Shown: in pieces, positions 54,834 to 64,000 of the stretch
How the letters are laid out: each line of letters opens with the position of its first letter
Position numbering within the stretch: position 1 is the stretch's first letter
Assembly (NCBI GenBank): GCA_002364735.1
Contig: DEZB01000020.1
Span: 18,420-82,419 of the forward strand
Length of the DNA: 64,000 nucleotides
DNA from: Bacteroidales bacterium UBA3143
Lineage (GTDB): Bacteria > Bacteroidota > Bacteroidia > Bacteroidales > Dysgonomonadaceae
Direction: 5' to 3'
The notes under the pieces: generated by a model
Database searches by the model: none
What the model saw: the letters and a program-made list of their open reading frames with translations, nothing else
What the model was told of the DNA's origin: nothing
Made by a program: the position numbers and the translations under genes

Positions 54834-56129
54834 TCACTCCCTAACACGCAATGCCTTCTTTGCCCAAATTGTTTGAATAAGACCTCTTACCGATAAATAA
54901 AAAATGAAAGAGAGCCACAGAGCGTTGTTTCCTAAAAAAGATTTTGTCGTGTAATAGCAAACAAAGAAACTTAGGGCCGAGAGTATCATTGCATTTCGCA
55001 TCTCCTTGGATGCTGTAGCTCCAATGAAGATGCCGTCCCACAAGAAGGCTGCAAATCCAGTAATGGGGATTAGGATAGTCCAAAATGTAAATGATTTTGT
55101 AGCTTCAATGACATCTTGATTATCGGTTAGTATCTGGAGTATCTGATTTGGAAAGAATATATATAAAACTGCCGAAGCTGCACTTACAATAAATCCCCAA
55201 AAGAACAATCGCTTAATCATGAACCACAACAGGGCGTGATTGCGTGCTCCAATGTATCGTCCTGTCAGTGCCTCACCTGCATAAGCAAAACCATCCATAA
55301 AATAAGAGAATAGCGCAAAGAACTGCATCAATAATGCATTTACTGCTAAAATAGTGTCGCCCATACCCGATGATGCAAAAGTGAAAAATGTGGTGACAAG
55401 CGTAATCATAAATGTGCGCACAAAGACATCGCTATTTACTTTTGAAAAGAGTTTTAGGGCTTCTACATTAAAAATGGTGCTAATGTTTATGTATTTATTC
55501 AATCGACCATAATAACGAAACCAGAAAGTGACTGTAATTACAAAAGTAATTATCTGTGAGAGCATCGTGCCAAGTGCTATACCCTTGATTTTCATATCAA
55601 ACCCAAACACAAATATAAAACTAAGAACAATGTTTAAGACATTGTTGACAATAGCTATTACCATGGGTGTTTTTGCGTTTTGCATTCCAATAAACCATCC
55701 ATTAAATGCGTACACACCCAACACCATGGGAGCACTCCATATACAAATACGAAAGTAAAATTGCACATTTTCTATGGTATCTGGACCAGACTTAATGAAG
55801 TTGATTGCAATCTTTTCTATTGGTACTTGTAGAAGCAATATGATTAAACCAAATCCAATGGCAACAATGAGTGCACGCAATAACACATTCATGGCTTCCC
55901 CAAAGTTACGCGATCCGTAAGCTTGAGCAGTAAATCCACTGGTGCTCATTCTTAAAAAGCCAAAGTTCCAGTAAATCATATTAAAGATATTACTGCCCAG
56001 TGCAATAGCACCAATATATATCACCGATCCTAAATGCCCAGCAATAGCTAAATCAATCATTCCCAACAGTGGAACTGTTATGTTTGAGATTATATTGGGA
56101 AGAGCAAGTCGAAATATTTTTCTATCCAT
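54834..56129 (-). CDS. MATE-family multidrug/toxin exporter (DinF-like)
   Basis: A 431-residue protein with twelve predicted TM helices in two halves. The N-terminal ALPNIISNITVPLLGMIDLA carries the conserved Pro and Asp of the DinF/NorM N-lobe. The intracellular loop with LGTMLSQIITFVITVTFW and the second-half YFMDGFAYAGEALTGRYIGA are typical. MATE proteins export cationic drugs or metabolites against H+ or Na+; given the Na+ systems here, Na+ coupling is possible but not shown. It has a short leader: its -7 box is 4 nt from the ATG. Confidence 0.93.
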   Translation of the reverse strand: MDRKIFRLALPNIISNITVPLLGMIDLAIAGHLGSVIYIGAIALGSNIFNMIYWNFGFLRMSTSGFTAQAYGSRNFGEAMNVLLRALIVAIGFGLIILLLQVPIEKIAINFIKSGPDTIENVQFYFRICIWSAPMVLGVYAFNGWFIGMQNAKTPMVIAIVNNVLNIVLSFIFVFGFDMKIKGIALGTMLSQIITFVITVTFWFRYYGRLNKYINISTIFNVEALKLFSKVNSDVFVRTFMITLVTTFFTFASSGMGDTILAVNALLMQFFALFSYFMDGFAYAGEALTGRYIGARNHALLWFMIKRLFFWGFIVSAASAVLYIFFPNQILQILTDNQDVIEATKSFTFWTILIPITGFAAFLWDGIFIGATASKEMRNAMILSALSFFVCYYTTKSFLGNNALWLSFIFYLSVRGLIQTIWAKKALRVRE

Positions 56130-56133
56130 TGTG

Positions 56134-56141
56134 CAAAAATA
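56134..56141 (-). promoter_or_regulatory. -7 box of the MATE gene (near-leaderless)
   Basis: On the minus strand it reads TATTTTTG and ends only 4 nt before the ATG. If used, the transcript would start at or almost at the start codon. Confidence 0.4.
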
Positions 56142-56228
56142 GTGTTTTTTGTTATGTTAAATATTAAAAAGTGAGGGTTTATTATAAAATAAGTGGTTTA
56201 GATACTGTTCAAGAGTAATATATTTTTA

Positions 56229-56236
56229 TATCTTTG
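56229..56236 (+). promoter_or_regulatory. -7 box of the V-type ATPase operon
   Basis: TATCTTTG fits TAnnTTTG, 55 nt before the first gene. Confidence 0.55.
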
Positions 56237-56291
56237 TTTATTATGATTTTATTTACATCGCAATTTTCTAAAATAACAGCATATTAATATT

Positions 56292-56879
56292 ATGGATAAA
56301 ATACAAGAACTTACTTCGAAGCTTTACACGGAAGGAGTTAAAAAAGGAAATACTGAGGCCGAGAGTATCATAAAAGATGCACAAGAAAAAGAGCGAAAAA
56401 TTATTGAGGCGGCAGAAAATAAGGCGCAACAAATAATAGAAGCTGCAAAGAAAAAGTCGACAGAAATAAACACTAATGCTGAGTCGGAGCTTAAACTTTA
56501 TGCATCTCAAGCTTTAGAAGCCCTTAAAACGGAAGCAACCAATATTATCACCGACAAATTATCCACTTCCAACGTAAAAGCTGCAATGGAGGATAAAGTT
56601 TTTATGCAAAAACTGATTACAGATTTAATGCAAAACTGGTCTAAAGATCAGTCGATGGTCGTAAGTGTAGAAAACAAGAAAGAACTTGAGCAATACATTG
56701 AAGCCAATGCAAAGCATTTACTTGACAACACATTGAAAATAGAATCTGTAAATGGTCTAAAAACAGGTTTTCTAATTGCTCCAGAGGACGGATCATACAA
56801 AGTGAAATTTGGAGAAGATGAGTTTATTGCTTATTTCAAAGAATTTTTGCGTCCTCAGATTCAAAAGTTATTATTTTAA
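56292..56879 (+). CDS. V/A-type ATPase subunit E (peripheral stalk)
   Basis: A 195-residue protein. The long N-terminal coiled coil (residues about 5-65; KDAQEKERKIIEAAENKAQQ and similar heptads) and the globular C-terminal domain (ENKKELEQYIEANAKHLLDN, GFLIAPEDGSYKVKFGEDEF) are those of subunit E, part of the stator stalk. It opens the operon E-DUF2764-A-B-D-I-K. The usual partner subunit G/H was not recognised. Confidence 0.9.
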   Translation: MDKIQELTSKLYTEGVKKGNTEAESIIKDAQEKERKIIEAAENKAQQIIEAAKKKSTEINTNAESELKLYASQALEALKTEATNIITDKLSTSNVKAAMEDKVFMQKLITDLMQNWSKDQSMVVSVENKKELEQYIEANAKHLLDNTLKIESVNGLKTGFLIAPEDGSYKVKFGEDEFIAYFKEFLRPQIQKLLF

Positions 56880-56916
56880 TTATCTTATAGTAGAAATATT
56901 TACTCATAATATATAT

Positions 56917-57765
56917 ATGTTCAAAAATCAATACTATTATTTTGTTGCAGGCCTGCCTGATTTTTCATTTGACAGCACAAAGCTGCCATTTATTGTGGCA
57001 GAATTTAAAGAGATGCTTTACGATGAGCTTAAACCTGACGATAGAAAATTGATTGATAAGTATTTTTTAGAAGCCGACAAAGAAAATCTTTTAAAACTCC
57101 TTGCTAACAAAGATGCTGACATTAGAGATACAGGGGTATATACGCGTGAAGAGTTGCTCAACTCGATAGCATCTATTAAAGACAGCTCTCTTGATAAACC
57201 TAAAAGTCTACCCAATATATTTGAGAACTTCATAAAACAATGGTTGAAAGAAGATGCGGAATCTGAAAACATGAATTGGGAAAATTTGCTTACTTCCCTA
57301 TATATGGATTACGGCATTGAAGCTCAAAACTCATTGGTGTCTCAATGGTTTACATTAAATCTGAATATTGGCAACCTCTTAGCAGCAATATATAGTCGTA
57401 AATATGGATTTGACGTAAAGCAGGTGGTTGTTGGTAATAACCATATTGCTAAAACAATACGCTCTAATGCTAATTTGCGAGATTTTGGTCTTGAACAAGA
57501 GTTAGCGTATTATGATACAATTCTTCGCATTTCAGAAGATGAAGATATTTATGAAAGAGAACGCAAAATAGATAAATTTCGTTGGGATTGGTTAGAAGAG
57601 AACACAGTATTTGATTATTTCAATGTGGAATATCTGTTTGCTTATTTATGCAAATTGCAGATACTGGAACGTTGGGTGAAGCTGAATGCTGAAGAAGGCG
57701 AGCGTGTTTTCCGTGAACTGATTGCAAACATGAAAAAAGAAGTGAAACTTCCCGAGGAAGAGTAA
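56917..57765 (+). CDS. DUF2764 protein of the V-type ATPase operon (possible subunit C-like role)
   Basis: A 282-residue protein from the ATG at 56917; longer readings back to 56809 overlap subunit E. The start MFKNQYYYFVAGLPDFSFDS is characteristic of DUF2764, which occurs in V-ATPase operons of Bacteroidota and relatives. It is alpha-helical, soluble and acidic, with WLEENTVFDYFNVEYLFAYL near the C-terminus. Its position between E and A, where canonical operons have C and F, suggests it replaces the central-stalk adaptor subunit C (inference). Confidence 0.85.
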   Translation: MFKNQYYYFVAGLPDFSFDSTKLPFIVAEFKEMLYDELKPDDRKLIDKYFLEADKENLLKLLANKDADIRDTGVYTREELLNSIASIKDSSLDKPKSLPNIFENFIKQWLKEDAESENMNWENLLTSLYMDYGIEAQNSLVSQWFTLNLNIGNLLAAIYSRKYGFDVKQVVVGNNHIAKTIRSNANLRDFGLEQELAYYDTILRISEDEDIYERERKIDKFRWDWLEENTVFDYFNVEYLFAYLCKLQILERWVKLNAEEGERVFRELIANMKKEVKLPEEE

Positions 57766-57800
57766 CTCCAAATAAAAGGAAATAGAAATAACACATATAT

Positions 57801-59564
57801 ATGTCAACAAAAGGAATTGTAAAAGGAATTATCGCCAACTTAGTAATAGTTGAGGTAGATGGTCCAGTATCACAAAACGAAATTGCTTATATAGTTTTGG
57901 ACGATACAAAGCTAATGGCTGAGGTTATTAAAGTAATTGGTAAGAGTGCTTATGTTCAGGTTTTTGAAAGTACACGAGGCTTGGCTATAGATGCAAAAGT
58001 AGAGTTTGTAGGCTATATGCTTGAAGTTGTTTTAGGTCCAGGATTGTTAGAACGAAATTTAGATGGGCTACAGAATGACTTGGACAAGATGGATGGTGTT
58101 TTCTTGAAACGTGGACAATATACTTTTCCTCTTGATGAAGAAAAACTTTGGAGTTTTAAGCCATTAGCTAAAGCAGGAGATATAGTAGCGGCAGGATCGT
58201 GGTTGGGCGAAGTTGAAGAGAACTTTCAACCTCACAAAATAATGCTCCCCTTCAAGATGGAGGGAGAATATACTGTGAAAAGTGTTACTGATGAAGGCGA
58301 ATATAATATCTATCACACTATTGCCGTTGTAGAAGATAAAGATGGCAAAGAGATTGAGCTCAACATGATTCAGCGTTGGCCAGTGAAACAGCCGATAACG
58401 TTCTTTAAAAATAAACCACGTCCATACAAGCTGCTTGAAACAGGTGTGAGAACTATTGACACCCTTAACCCAATTGTAGAAGGTGGTACAGGTTTTATAC
58501 CTGGTGCGTTTGGTACGGGTAAAACTGTTTTGCAACATGCCATATCAAAACAAGCCGAGTCGGACATTGTGATAATTGCAGCTTGTGGTGAACGTGCCAA
58601 TGAAGTAGTTGAAATTTTCACAGAATTCCCCGAATTAGAAGACCCGCATACAGGTCGAAAATTGATGGAGCGAACCATCATTATTGCAAATACATCAAAC
58701 ATGCCCGTTGCAGCCCGTGAAGCTTCTGTATATACTGCCATGACTATTGGTGAGTATTATAGGGCAATGGGTTTGAAAGTGCTTCTTATGGCTGATTCCA
58801 CATCTCGTTGGGCGCAAGCCTTGCGCGAAATGAGTAATCGCTTAGAGGAACTTCCTGGACCAGATGGTTTCCCTATGGATTTGTCTTCAATTATATCCAA
58901 CTTCTATAGTAGAGCTGGACATGTGATACTAAATAACGATGAATCTGGTTCCATTACTTTTATTGGTACAGTTTCTCCAGCAGGAGGAAACTTGAAAGAA
59001 CCAGTAACAGAGAATACTAAAAAAGTTGCCAGATGTTTTTATGCATTAGAACAAGACCGTGCAGATAGAAAACGCTATCCGGCTGTTAATCCGATTGACT
59101 CTTATTCAAAATATATAGAATATCCTGAATTTGAAGAATACATCAAAGAGGTGATTTCAGAGGATTGGTTAGAAAAAATAAACGAAGCAAAACTCAATTT
59201 ATTACGAGGCAAGGAGATCACAGAGCAGATTAATATTCTGGGTGACGATAGCGTCCCTGTTGAGTATCACATTACTTATTGGAAATCAGAATTGATTGAC
59301 TTTGTTGTATTGCAACAAGATGCATTCGATCCTATTGACGCAGTAACGCCCATGGAGCGTCAAGAGTATATATTAAATATGGTTACCGATATTTGTCGTA
59401 CCGATTTTAAATTTGATAACTTCAATAAAGTTGCAGATTATTTTAAAGATGTTATTAATATTTGCAGGCAAATGAACTATGCAGAGTTCAAATCTGATAA
59501 GTTTAATGAATATCGAAAGCAACTTGACGAATTATTAGAAAAGAAAGCGGTTTTACAACAATAA
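57801..59564 (+). CDS. atpA: V/A-type ATPase catalytic subunit A
   Basis: A 587-residue catalytic subunit. The P-loop is GAFGTGKTVLQ with K241, preceded by the V-type non-homologous region (about 110-190). RTIDTLNPIVEGGTGFIPGA, GERANEVVEIFTEFPEL and the SRWAQALREMSNRLEELPG segment are diagnostic of V/A-type rather than F-type. It is 35 nt after the DUF2764 gene. The subunit symbol follows A-type usage. Confidence 0.97.
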   Translation: MSTKGIVKGIIANLVIVEVDGPVSQNEIAYIVLDDTKLMAEVIKVIGKSAYVQVFESTRGLAIDAKVEFVGYMLEVVLGPGLLERNLDGLQNDLDKMDGVFLKRGQYTFPLDEEKLWSFKPLAKAGDIVAAGSWLGEVEENFQPHKIMLPFKMEGEYTVKSVTDEGEYNIYHTIAVVEDKDGKEIELNMIQRWPVKQPITFFKNKPRPYKLLETGVRTIDTLNPIVEGGTGFIPGAFGTGKTVLQHAISKQAESDIVIIAACGERANEVVEIFTEFPELEDPHTGRKLMERTIIIANTSNMPVAAREASVYTAMTIGEYYRAMGLKVLLMADSTSRWAQALREMSNRLEELPGPDGFPMDLSSIISNFYSRAGHVILNNDESGSITFIGTVSPAGGNLKEPVTENTKKVARCFYALEQDRADRKRYPAVNPIDSYSKYIEYPEFEEYIKEVISEDWLEKINEAKLNLLRGKEITEQINILGDDSVPVEYHITYWKSELIDFVVLQQDAFDPIDAVTPMERQEYILNMVTDICRTDFKFDNFNKVADYFKDVINICRQMNYAEFKSDKFNEYRKQLDELLEKKAVLQQ

Positions 59565-59594
59565 TAAAAAATAAAGTAGAAAGCTGGTAGAATT

Positions 59595-60935
59595 ATGGCA
59601 AAAGCATTTCAAAAAATATACACTAAAATCACCCAAATAACTAAGGCTACGTGTAGTCTAAAAGCTAAAAATGTGGGTTATGACGAGTTGGCAACTGTAG
59701 ATGGTAGATTGTCTCAGGTAGTAAGAATTATAGAAGATGAAATAACTTTGCAAATATTTGGAGGTACGGAAGGTATACCTACAAATGCTGAGGTTATTTT
59801 TTTAGGGAAAGCTCCTTCGCTTAAAGTTGGTGATCAATTAGCTGGTCGGTTCTTTGATGCTTTGGGTAATCCCATTGATGGAGGACCCATACCAGAAGGA
59901 GAAGATAGAGAGATTGGAGGACCTTCTGTAAATCCAGTTCGTAGGGCTCAACCTTCTAAATTGATTGCTACAGGTATCGCAGGTATCGACTTGAACAACA
60001 CGCTCGTTTCAGGACAAAAAATACCTTTCTTTGCCGACCCCGATCAGCCGTATAATCAAGTAATGGCAACTGTTGCACTGCGTGCAAAGGCCGATAAGAT
60101 TATTCTGGGCGCAATGGGTATGACCAATGATGACTATTTGTTCTACAAAAATGTATTTAGCAATGCTGGTGCTTTGGATAGAATTATCAGTTTTGTAAAT
60201 ACAACCGAAAATCCACCCGTAGAACGTTTGTTGATACCAGATATGGCATTAACTGCTGCAGAATATTTTGCAGTAGATAAAAACGAAAATGTTTTAGTTC
60301 TTCTGACAGATATGACTTCATATGCTGATGCTTTAGCAATTGTGTCAAACCGTATGGACCAAATTCCTTCGAAAGACTCAATGCCTGGCTCGCTATACTC
60401 TGACTTAGCAAAAATATATGAAAAGGCAGTACAGTTTCCTGCTGGAGGCTCCATTACTATTATTGCTGTAACTACTCTTTCTGGAGGTGATATTACACAT
60501 GCTGTGCCCGACAATACAGGATATATTACAGAGGGACAGTTGTTTTTGCGTACAGATAGTGATATTGGTAAAGTAATTGTTGATCCATTCCGTTCGCTTT
60601 CGCGTCTAAAACAATTGGTACAAGGTAGTGTAACACGCGAAGACCATCCACAAGTGATGAATGCAGCTGTTCGATTATACTCTGATGCTGCTAATGCAAA
60701 AACGAAAATGGAAAACGGCTTCGATCTTACAGATTATGATAAACGTACTTTAGATTTTGCAAAAGAGTATTCTGAATATATTTTGGCAATTGATGTAAAT
60801 TTAAATACAACCGAAATGCTCGATACTACTTGGGGGTTATTCAGTAAACACTTTAGACCCGAAGAGGTGAACATGAAAAAAGAGATGGTGGATAAGTACT
60901 GGAAAAATGAAGAAGTTCCAGAAAAACTTCAATAA
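59595..60935 (+). CDS. atpB: V/A-type ATPase regulatory subunit B
   Basis: A 446-residue non-catalytic subunit. It lacks a P-loop, as expected, but has the V-type core: ATGIAGIDLNNTLVSGQKIP then FFADPD, LVLLTDMTSYADAL near 240, and SGGDITHAVPDNTGYITEGQ near residues 296-315. The alternating A3B3 head is formed with subunit A, 30 nt upstream. Two short C-terminal segments keep the usual VDKYW-like end. Confidence 0.97.
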   Translation: MAKAFQKIYTKITQITKATCSLKAKNVGYDELATVDGRLSQVVRIIEDEITLQIFGGTEGIPTNAEVIFLGKAPSLKVGDQLAGRFFDALGNPIDGGPIPEGEDREIGGPSVNPVRRAQPSKLIATGIAGIDLNNTLVSGQKIPFFADPDQPYNQVMATVALRAKADKIILGAMGMTNDDYLFYKNVFSNAGALDRIISFVNTTENPPVERLLIPDMALTAAEYFAVDKNENVLVLLTDMTSYADALAIVSNRMDQIPSKDSMPGSLYSDLAKIYEKAVQFPAGGSITIIAVTTLSGGDITHAVPDNTGYITEGQLFLRTDSDIGKVIVDPFRSLSRLKQLVQGSVTREDHPQVMNAAVRLYSDAANAKTKMENGFDLTDYDKRTLDFAKEYSEYILAIDVNLNTTEMLDTTWGLFSKHFRPEEVNMKKEMVDKYWKNEEVPEKLQ

Positions 60936-60954
60936 TTAGGAATGTAGCTTATTT

Positions 60955-61569
60955 ATGACTATAAAATTTCAATATAATAAAACATCGCAACAAAATCTTG
61001 AGAAACAACTCAACATGAGGTTACGTGCTCTCCCTACTCTTCAGAGTAAAGAGAGTGCTTTGCGTATGGAAGTAAAAAAAGCAAAAGATCAAATTGAGGA
61101 ATTAGACAAAGAACTGGAGACACAAATTGGCTCGTATGACAAGATGGTAGGGTTGTGGACAGAATTCGATTCTACTCTGATAAGAGTGAAGGATGTAAAT
61201 CTTTCTAGGAAGAAAATTGCAGGTGTGCCTATTCACGTATTAGAAGGAGTTGAGTTTGAAACTAAACAGTTTAGTGTTTTCAACAGACCTAAATGGTTTT
61301 TGGATGGAGTAAACTTGTTGCAACGTTTAGGAGAAATAGGCATAAAGCGAGATTTCTTTGATCTTAAACTTAAAAAGCTGGAATACGCCAGGAAAAAGAC
61401 TACACAAAAAGTAAATCTTTTTGAGAAGGTGCAAATACCTGCTTATGAAGATGCAATCTTAAAGATTAAGCGCTACCTCGAAGATGAGGAAAATCTTTCG
61501 AAATCGTCACAAAAAATTATGCGTTCTAAAAAAGATGCAAGAGCTGAAAAGGAGGATTCGATATGGTAA
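60955..61569 (+). CDS. V/A-type ATPase central-stalk subunit D
   Basis: A 204-residue protein. The long antiparallel coiled coil of the rotor axle is clear at both ends: NLEKQLNMRLRALPTLQSKE near the N-terminus and LEYARKKTTQKVNLFEKVQI near the C-terminus. The short beta-hairpin region in between contains IAGVPIHVLEGVEF. It ends in a 7-nt overlap with subunit I, so the two are translationally coupled. Confidence 0.93.
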   Translation: MTIKFQYNKTSQQNLEKQLNMRLRALPTLQSKESALRMEVKKAKDQIEELDKELETQIGSYDKMVGLWTEFDSTLIRVKDVNLSRKKIAGVPIHVLEGVEFETKQFSVFNRPKWFLDGVNLLQRLGEIGIKRDFFDLKLKKLEYARKKTTQKVNLFEKVQIPAYEDAILKIKRYLEDEENLSKSSQKIMRSKKDARAEKEDSIW

Positions 61570-63380
61570 AAAAAATGAGAAAGTTTTCTTTTTTGATCTA
61601 TCATAATGATTATGATATTTTCTTGCAAGATTTGCGTGAGCTTGGATTGATTCATGTTGCTAAACATGATGAAAAAGAGGTTGATCAAAATGATGAATTA
61701 GACTATTATTTGAGTGAATTGAAAAAACTTGAAGAGTCTAAAAAGATATTGAAAAAGTCAATTTCAGATGAAAAGATAGTAATAGAGCAAAATGTAGCCG
61801 ATGTTGAGTTAGGTTACCAAATACCTCAAAAGATTGAGATAGTTCAAGAACATATTGCAACTTTAAATCAACAATTGCAAGTAAGTTCAAGAGAGTTGGA
61901 AGCTCTTGAGCCATGGGGCAATTTTGACCCAGAAATGATTAAAAAATTACAGCGGTTTGGCTATAATATAGATTTCTTTTCCATTCAAAAGAGTGCATAC
62001 AATCCAGAATGGGAAAATATGTATAATGCTATTTTGATAAATGAATCGACACGCTATTATTTTATAACAGTAACCCAGCAAGATAATACTGCCGAAGAGT
62101 TAGGTTTAGAATCTGTGAAACTTCCAGATGTTTCGTACAACGATTTATCAAATCTGATTGAGACTATTAAAACAAAACTTGACAAGGAATACGGACAATT
62201 AAAAATACTTTCAGCTGATATTCCATCTATTGATGCAGCCATTTCAGATGTTGAGTCGAAGATATCTTTGAAGAATGTAGTTTTAAGTACCAGTCATGTT
62301 GCAGACGATAAGTTAATGTTGATGCAAGGTTGGGCTCCCGAAGAAAACGAAGAAAAAATTACATCTTATCTACAATCTAAAGACGCTTATTATGAAGTAG
62401 CCGATCCAACACCTGAAGATGATGTGCCTATAAAGTTTAATAACAATAAGTTTTTCAAACTATTTGAGCCAATCACAAATCTTTACATGTTGCCAAAATA
62501 CAACGAGTTAGATCTGACGCCATATTTTGCGCCGTTCTTTATGATCTTTTTTGGTTTGTCGTTGGGAGATATTGGATATGGTTTGTTCTTGTTTGTAGCG
62601 GCCACTATAGCAAAGATTTTGAAAAAATCTTCTTTGGGAGACTCTATGAAATCAATTTTGTCGTTAGTACAGGTATTGGGTGTGAGTGCGTTCTTCACTG
62701 GATTTTTAACAGGAGGTTTTTTTGGTGTACAACTGTATGATTTAGATACCCCTTTAGCCGTTACACTACGTGAGAAGTTGTATTTCGACAATAATATGAT
62801 GTTTAATTTGGCTCTAATATTAGGTGTTATTCAAGTAATCTTTGGAATGATTATTAAAGTATTTAACCGAATTATTCAATTTGGTTTTGTACATGGTGTG
62901 TCAACTATTGGTTGGATCACTTTATTATTAAGTTTTATTGTTGCTGTTTTATTTCCAAACTTCTTGCCAATGACAGGAACAGCTCATTTAATTATTCTTG
63001 GTCTAAGTATAATAGCTATCTTCTTTTTCAACTCACCAGGTAAAAATATATTTTTAAACTTTGGACTTGGTTTGTGGGATACCTACAACATGGCAACAGG
63101 ACTTTTAGGAGACATATTATCTTATGTACGTCTGTTTGCTCTTGGTTTGTCAGGAGGTATATTAGCAAGTGTTTTTACCAGTTTAGCTCTGGGAATGAGT
63201 CCAGATAACGCTATTGCTGGACCAATTGTGACTATTTTAATTTTTGTTATAGGTCATTCTATCAATATTTTTATGAATACATTAGGAGCTATAGTTCATC
63301 CAATGCGCCTAACTTTTGTTGAGTTCTTTAAGAATTCTGAATTCAGTGGAGGTGGACAAAAATATCAACCATTTACATAA
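61563..63380 (+). CDS. V/A-type ATPase membrane subunit I (a-type)
   Basis: A 605-residue protein with a soluble N-terminal half (coiled coil near 40-110; WAPEENEEKITSYLQSK near 255) and a membrane half with about seven TM helices from residue 310. MIFFGLSLGDIGYGLFLFVA and GDILSYVRLFALGLSGGILA carry the conserved residues; the Arg of SYVRLFALGL is the essential half-channel Arg of the a/I family. It conducts the ion to the K ring. Starts at 61563 or 61575 are both possible. Confidence 0.95.
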   Translation: MVKKMRKFSFLIYHNDYDIFLQDLRELGLIHVAKHDEKEVDQNDELDYYLSELKKLEESKKILKKSISDEKIVIEQNVADVELGYQIPQKIEIVQEHIATLNQQLQVSSRELEALEPWGNFDPEMIKKLQRFGYNIDFFSIQKSAYNPEWENMYNAILINESTRYYFITVTQQDNTAEELGLESVKLPDVSYNDLSNLIETIKTKLDKEYGQLKILSADIPSIDAAISDVESKISLKNVVLSTSHVADDKLMLMQGWAPEENEEKITSYLQSKDAYYEVADPTPEDDVPIKFNNNKFFKLFEPITNLYMLPKYNELDLTPYFAPFFMIFFGLSLGDIGYGLFLFVAATIAKILKKSSLGDSMKSILSLVQVLGVSAFFTGFLTGGFFGVQLYDLDTPLAVTLREKLYFDNNMMFNLALILGVIQVIFGMIIKVFNRIIQFGFVHGVSTIGWITLLLSFIVAVLFPNFLPMTGTAHLIILGLSIIAIFFFNSPGKNIFLNFGLGLWDTYNMATGLLGDILSYVRLFALGLSGGILASVFTSLALGMSPDNAIAGPIVTILIFVIGHSINIFMNTLGAIVHPMRLTFVEFFKNSEFSGGGQKYQPFT

Positions 63381-63403
63381 ATCAAATTATAAAAATCAAA
63401 TAA

Positions 63404-63877
<474 letters not shown>

Positions 63878-63911
63878 AATAGAAAATTAAATAATAACAC
63901 TTATAGATGTT

Positions 63912-63967
63912 AGCGCATTAAAAAACTGCATTTATTAGAAATGCAGTTTTTTAATGCGCTTTTTTTA
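63912..63967 (+). terminator. Terminator of the V-type ATPase operon (perfect 22-bp stem)
   Basis: Positions 63912-63933 and 63939-63960 are fully complementary around the loop ATTAG, followed by a T7 tract. It is the strongest hairpin in the window. Confidence 0.92.
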
Positions 63968-64000
63968 TAAGTCAATCTATTTAGTACATGACAAAAATTA

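Noticed and set aside
58164..58741. Two 120-codon-class minus-strand frames opposite V-ATPase subunit A
   Set aside because: Both are antisense to conserved coding sequence, including the P-loop region, and resemble no protein family.

Overview
This AT-rich window looks like chromosomal DNA of a member of the order Bacteroidales (phylum Bacteroidota). The evidence is: many TAnnTTTG -7 promoter boxes just upstream of genes; a complete Na+-NQR operon; a bacterial V/A-type ATPase operon with a DUF2764 gene; lipoproteins with short SC-type lipoboxes; and BACON, BspA-like LRR and fasciclin surface proteins. Large catalase, Dps, ferritin and a DUF2383 protein suggest an aerotolerant anaerobe, perhaps Dysgonomonadaceae-like, but the genus cannot be fixed from the sequence alone. 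No tRNA, rRNA, insertion sequence, prophage or CRISPR array was seen.

Layout. 0-6.8 kb: a minus-strand operon tetR - tolC - adaptor - RND pump - PII-like protein. 7.2-12.4 kb: ispE, an S9 peptidase, an inositol-phosphatase-family enzyme and fabD. 12.5-17.3 kb (minus): clpC, dps, an AI-2E-family permease and a DUF2007 protein. 17.4-23.5 kb: an SDR, a second S9 peptidase, hsp20 (minus), a GH16-like lipoprotein that appears to lack its catalytic acid/base, and a frameshifted cinA-C gene followed by degenerate repeats. 23.5-28.2 kb: an oxidative-stress/iron cluster (katE-type catalase, DUF2383, FAD oxidoreductase, ferritin). 28.2-30.8 kb: a 41-bp tandem array and a BACON/LRR lipoprotein. 31-37.6 kb: tsaD, glnS and two TPR paralogues flanking dedA. 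37.8-40.2 kb: a class A PBP (minus). 40.5-46.5 kb: nqrABCDEF. 47-52 kb: a four-domain fasciclin lipoprotein, a MerR/B12-type regulator, a ZIP transporter and a serine hydrolase. 52.3-54 kb: a second 41-bp array and an apparently frameshifted DUF6261 gene. 54.2-56.1 kb: a membrane protein/XRE pair and a MATE exporter. 56.2-63.97 kb: the V-type ATPase operon, closed by a perfect 22-bp terminator stem.

How it fits together. Two large ion-translocating systems lie in one window. The Na+-NQR couples NADH oxidation to Na+ export. The V-type ATPase proteolipid carries all the residues known to ligate Na+ in the Enterococcus hirae K ring, so a shared sodium circuit is plausible. The most unusual signals are three unrelated-looking non-coding arrays with the same ~41-bp period, three apparent small indels (GH16-like, cinA-like, DUF6261), and a PII-like gene ending the RND efflux operon. 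I did not find a clearly new multi-gene defence or biosynthetic system.
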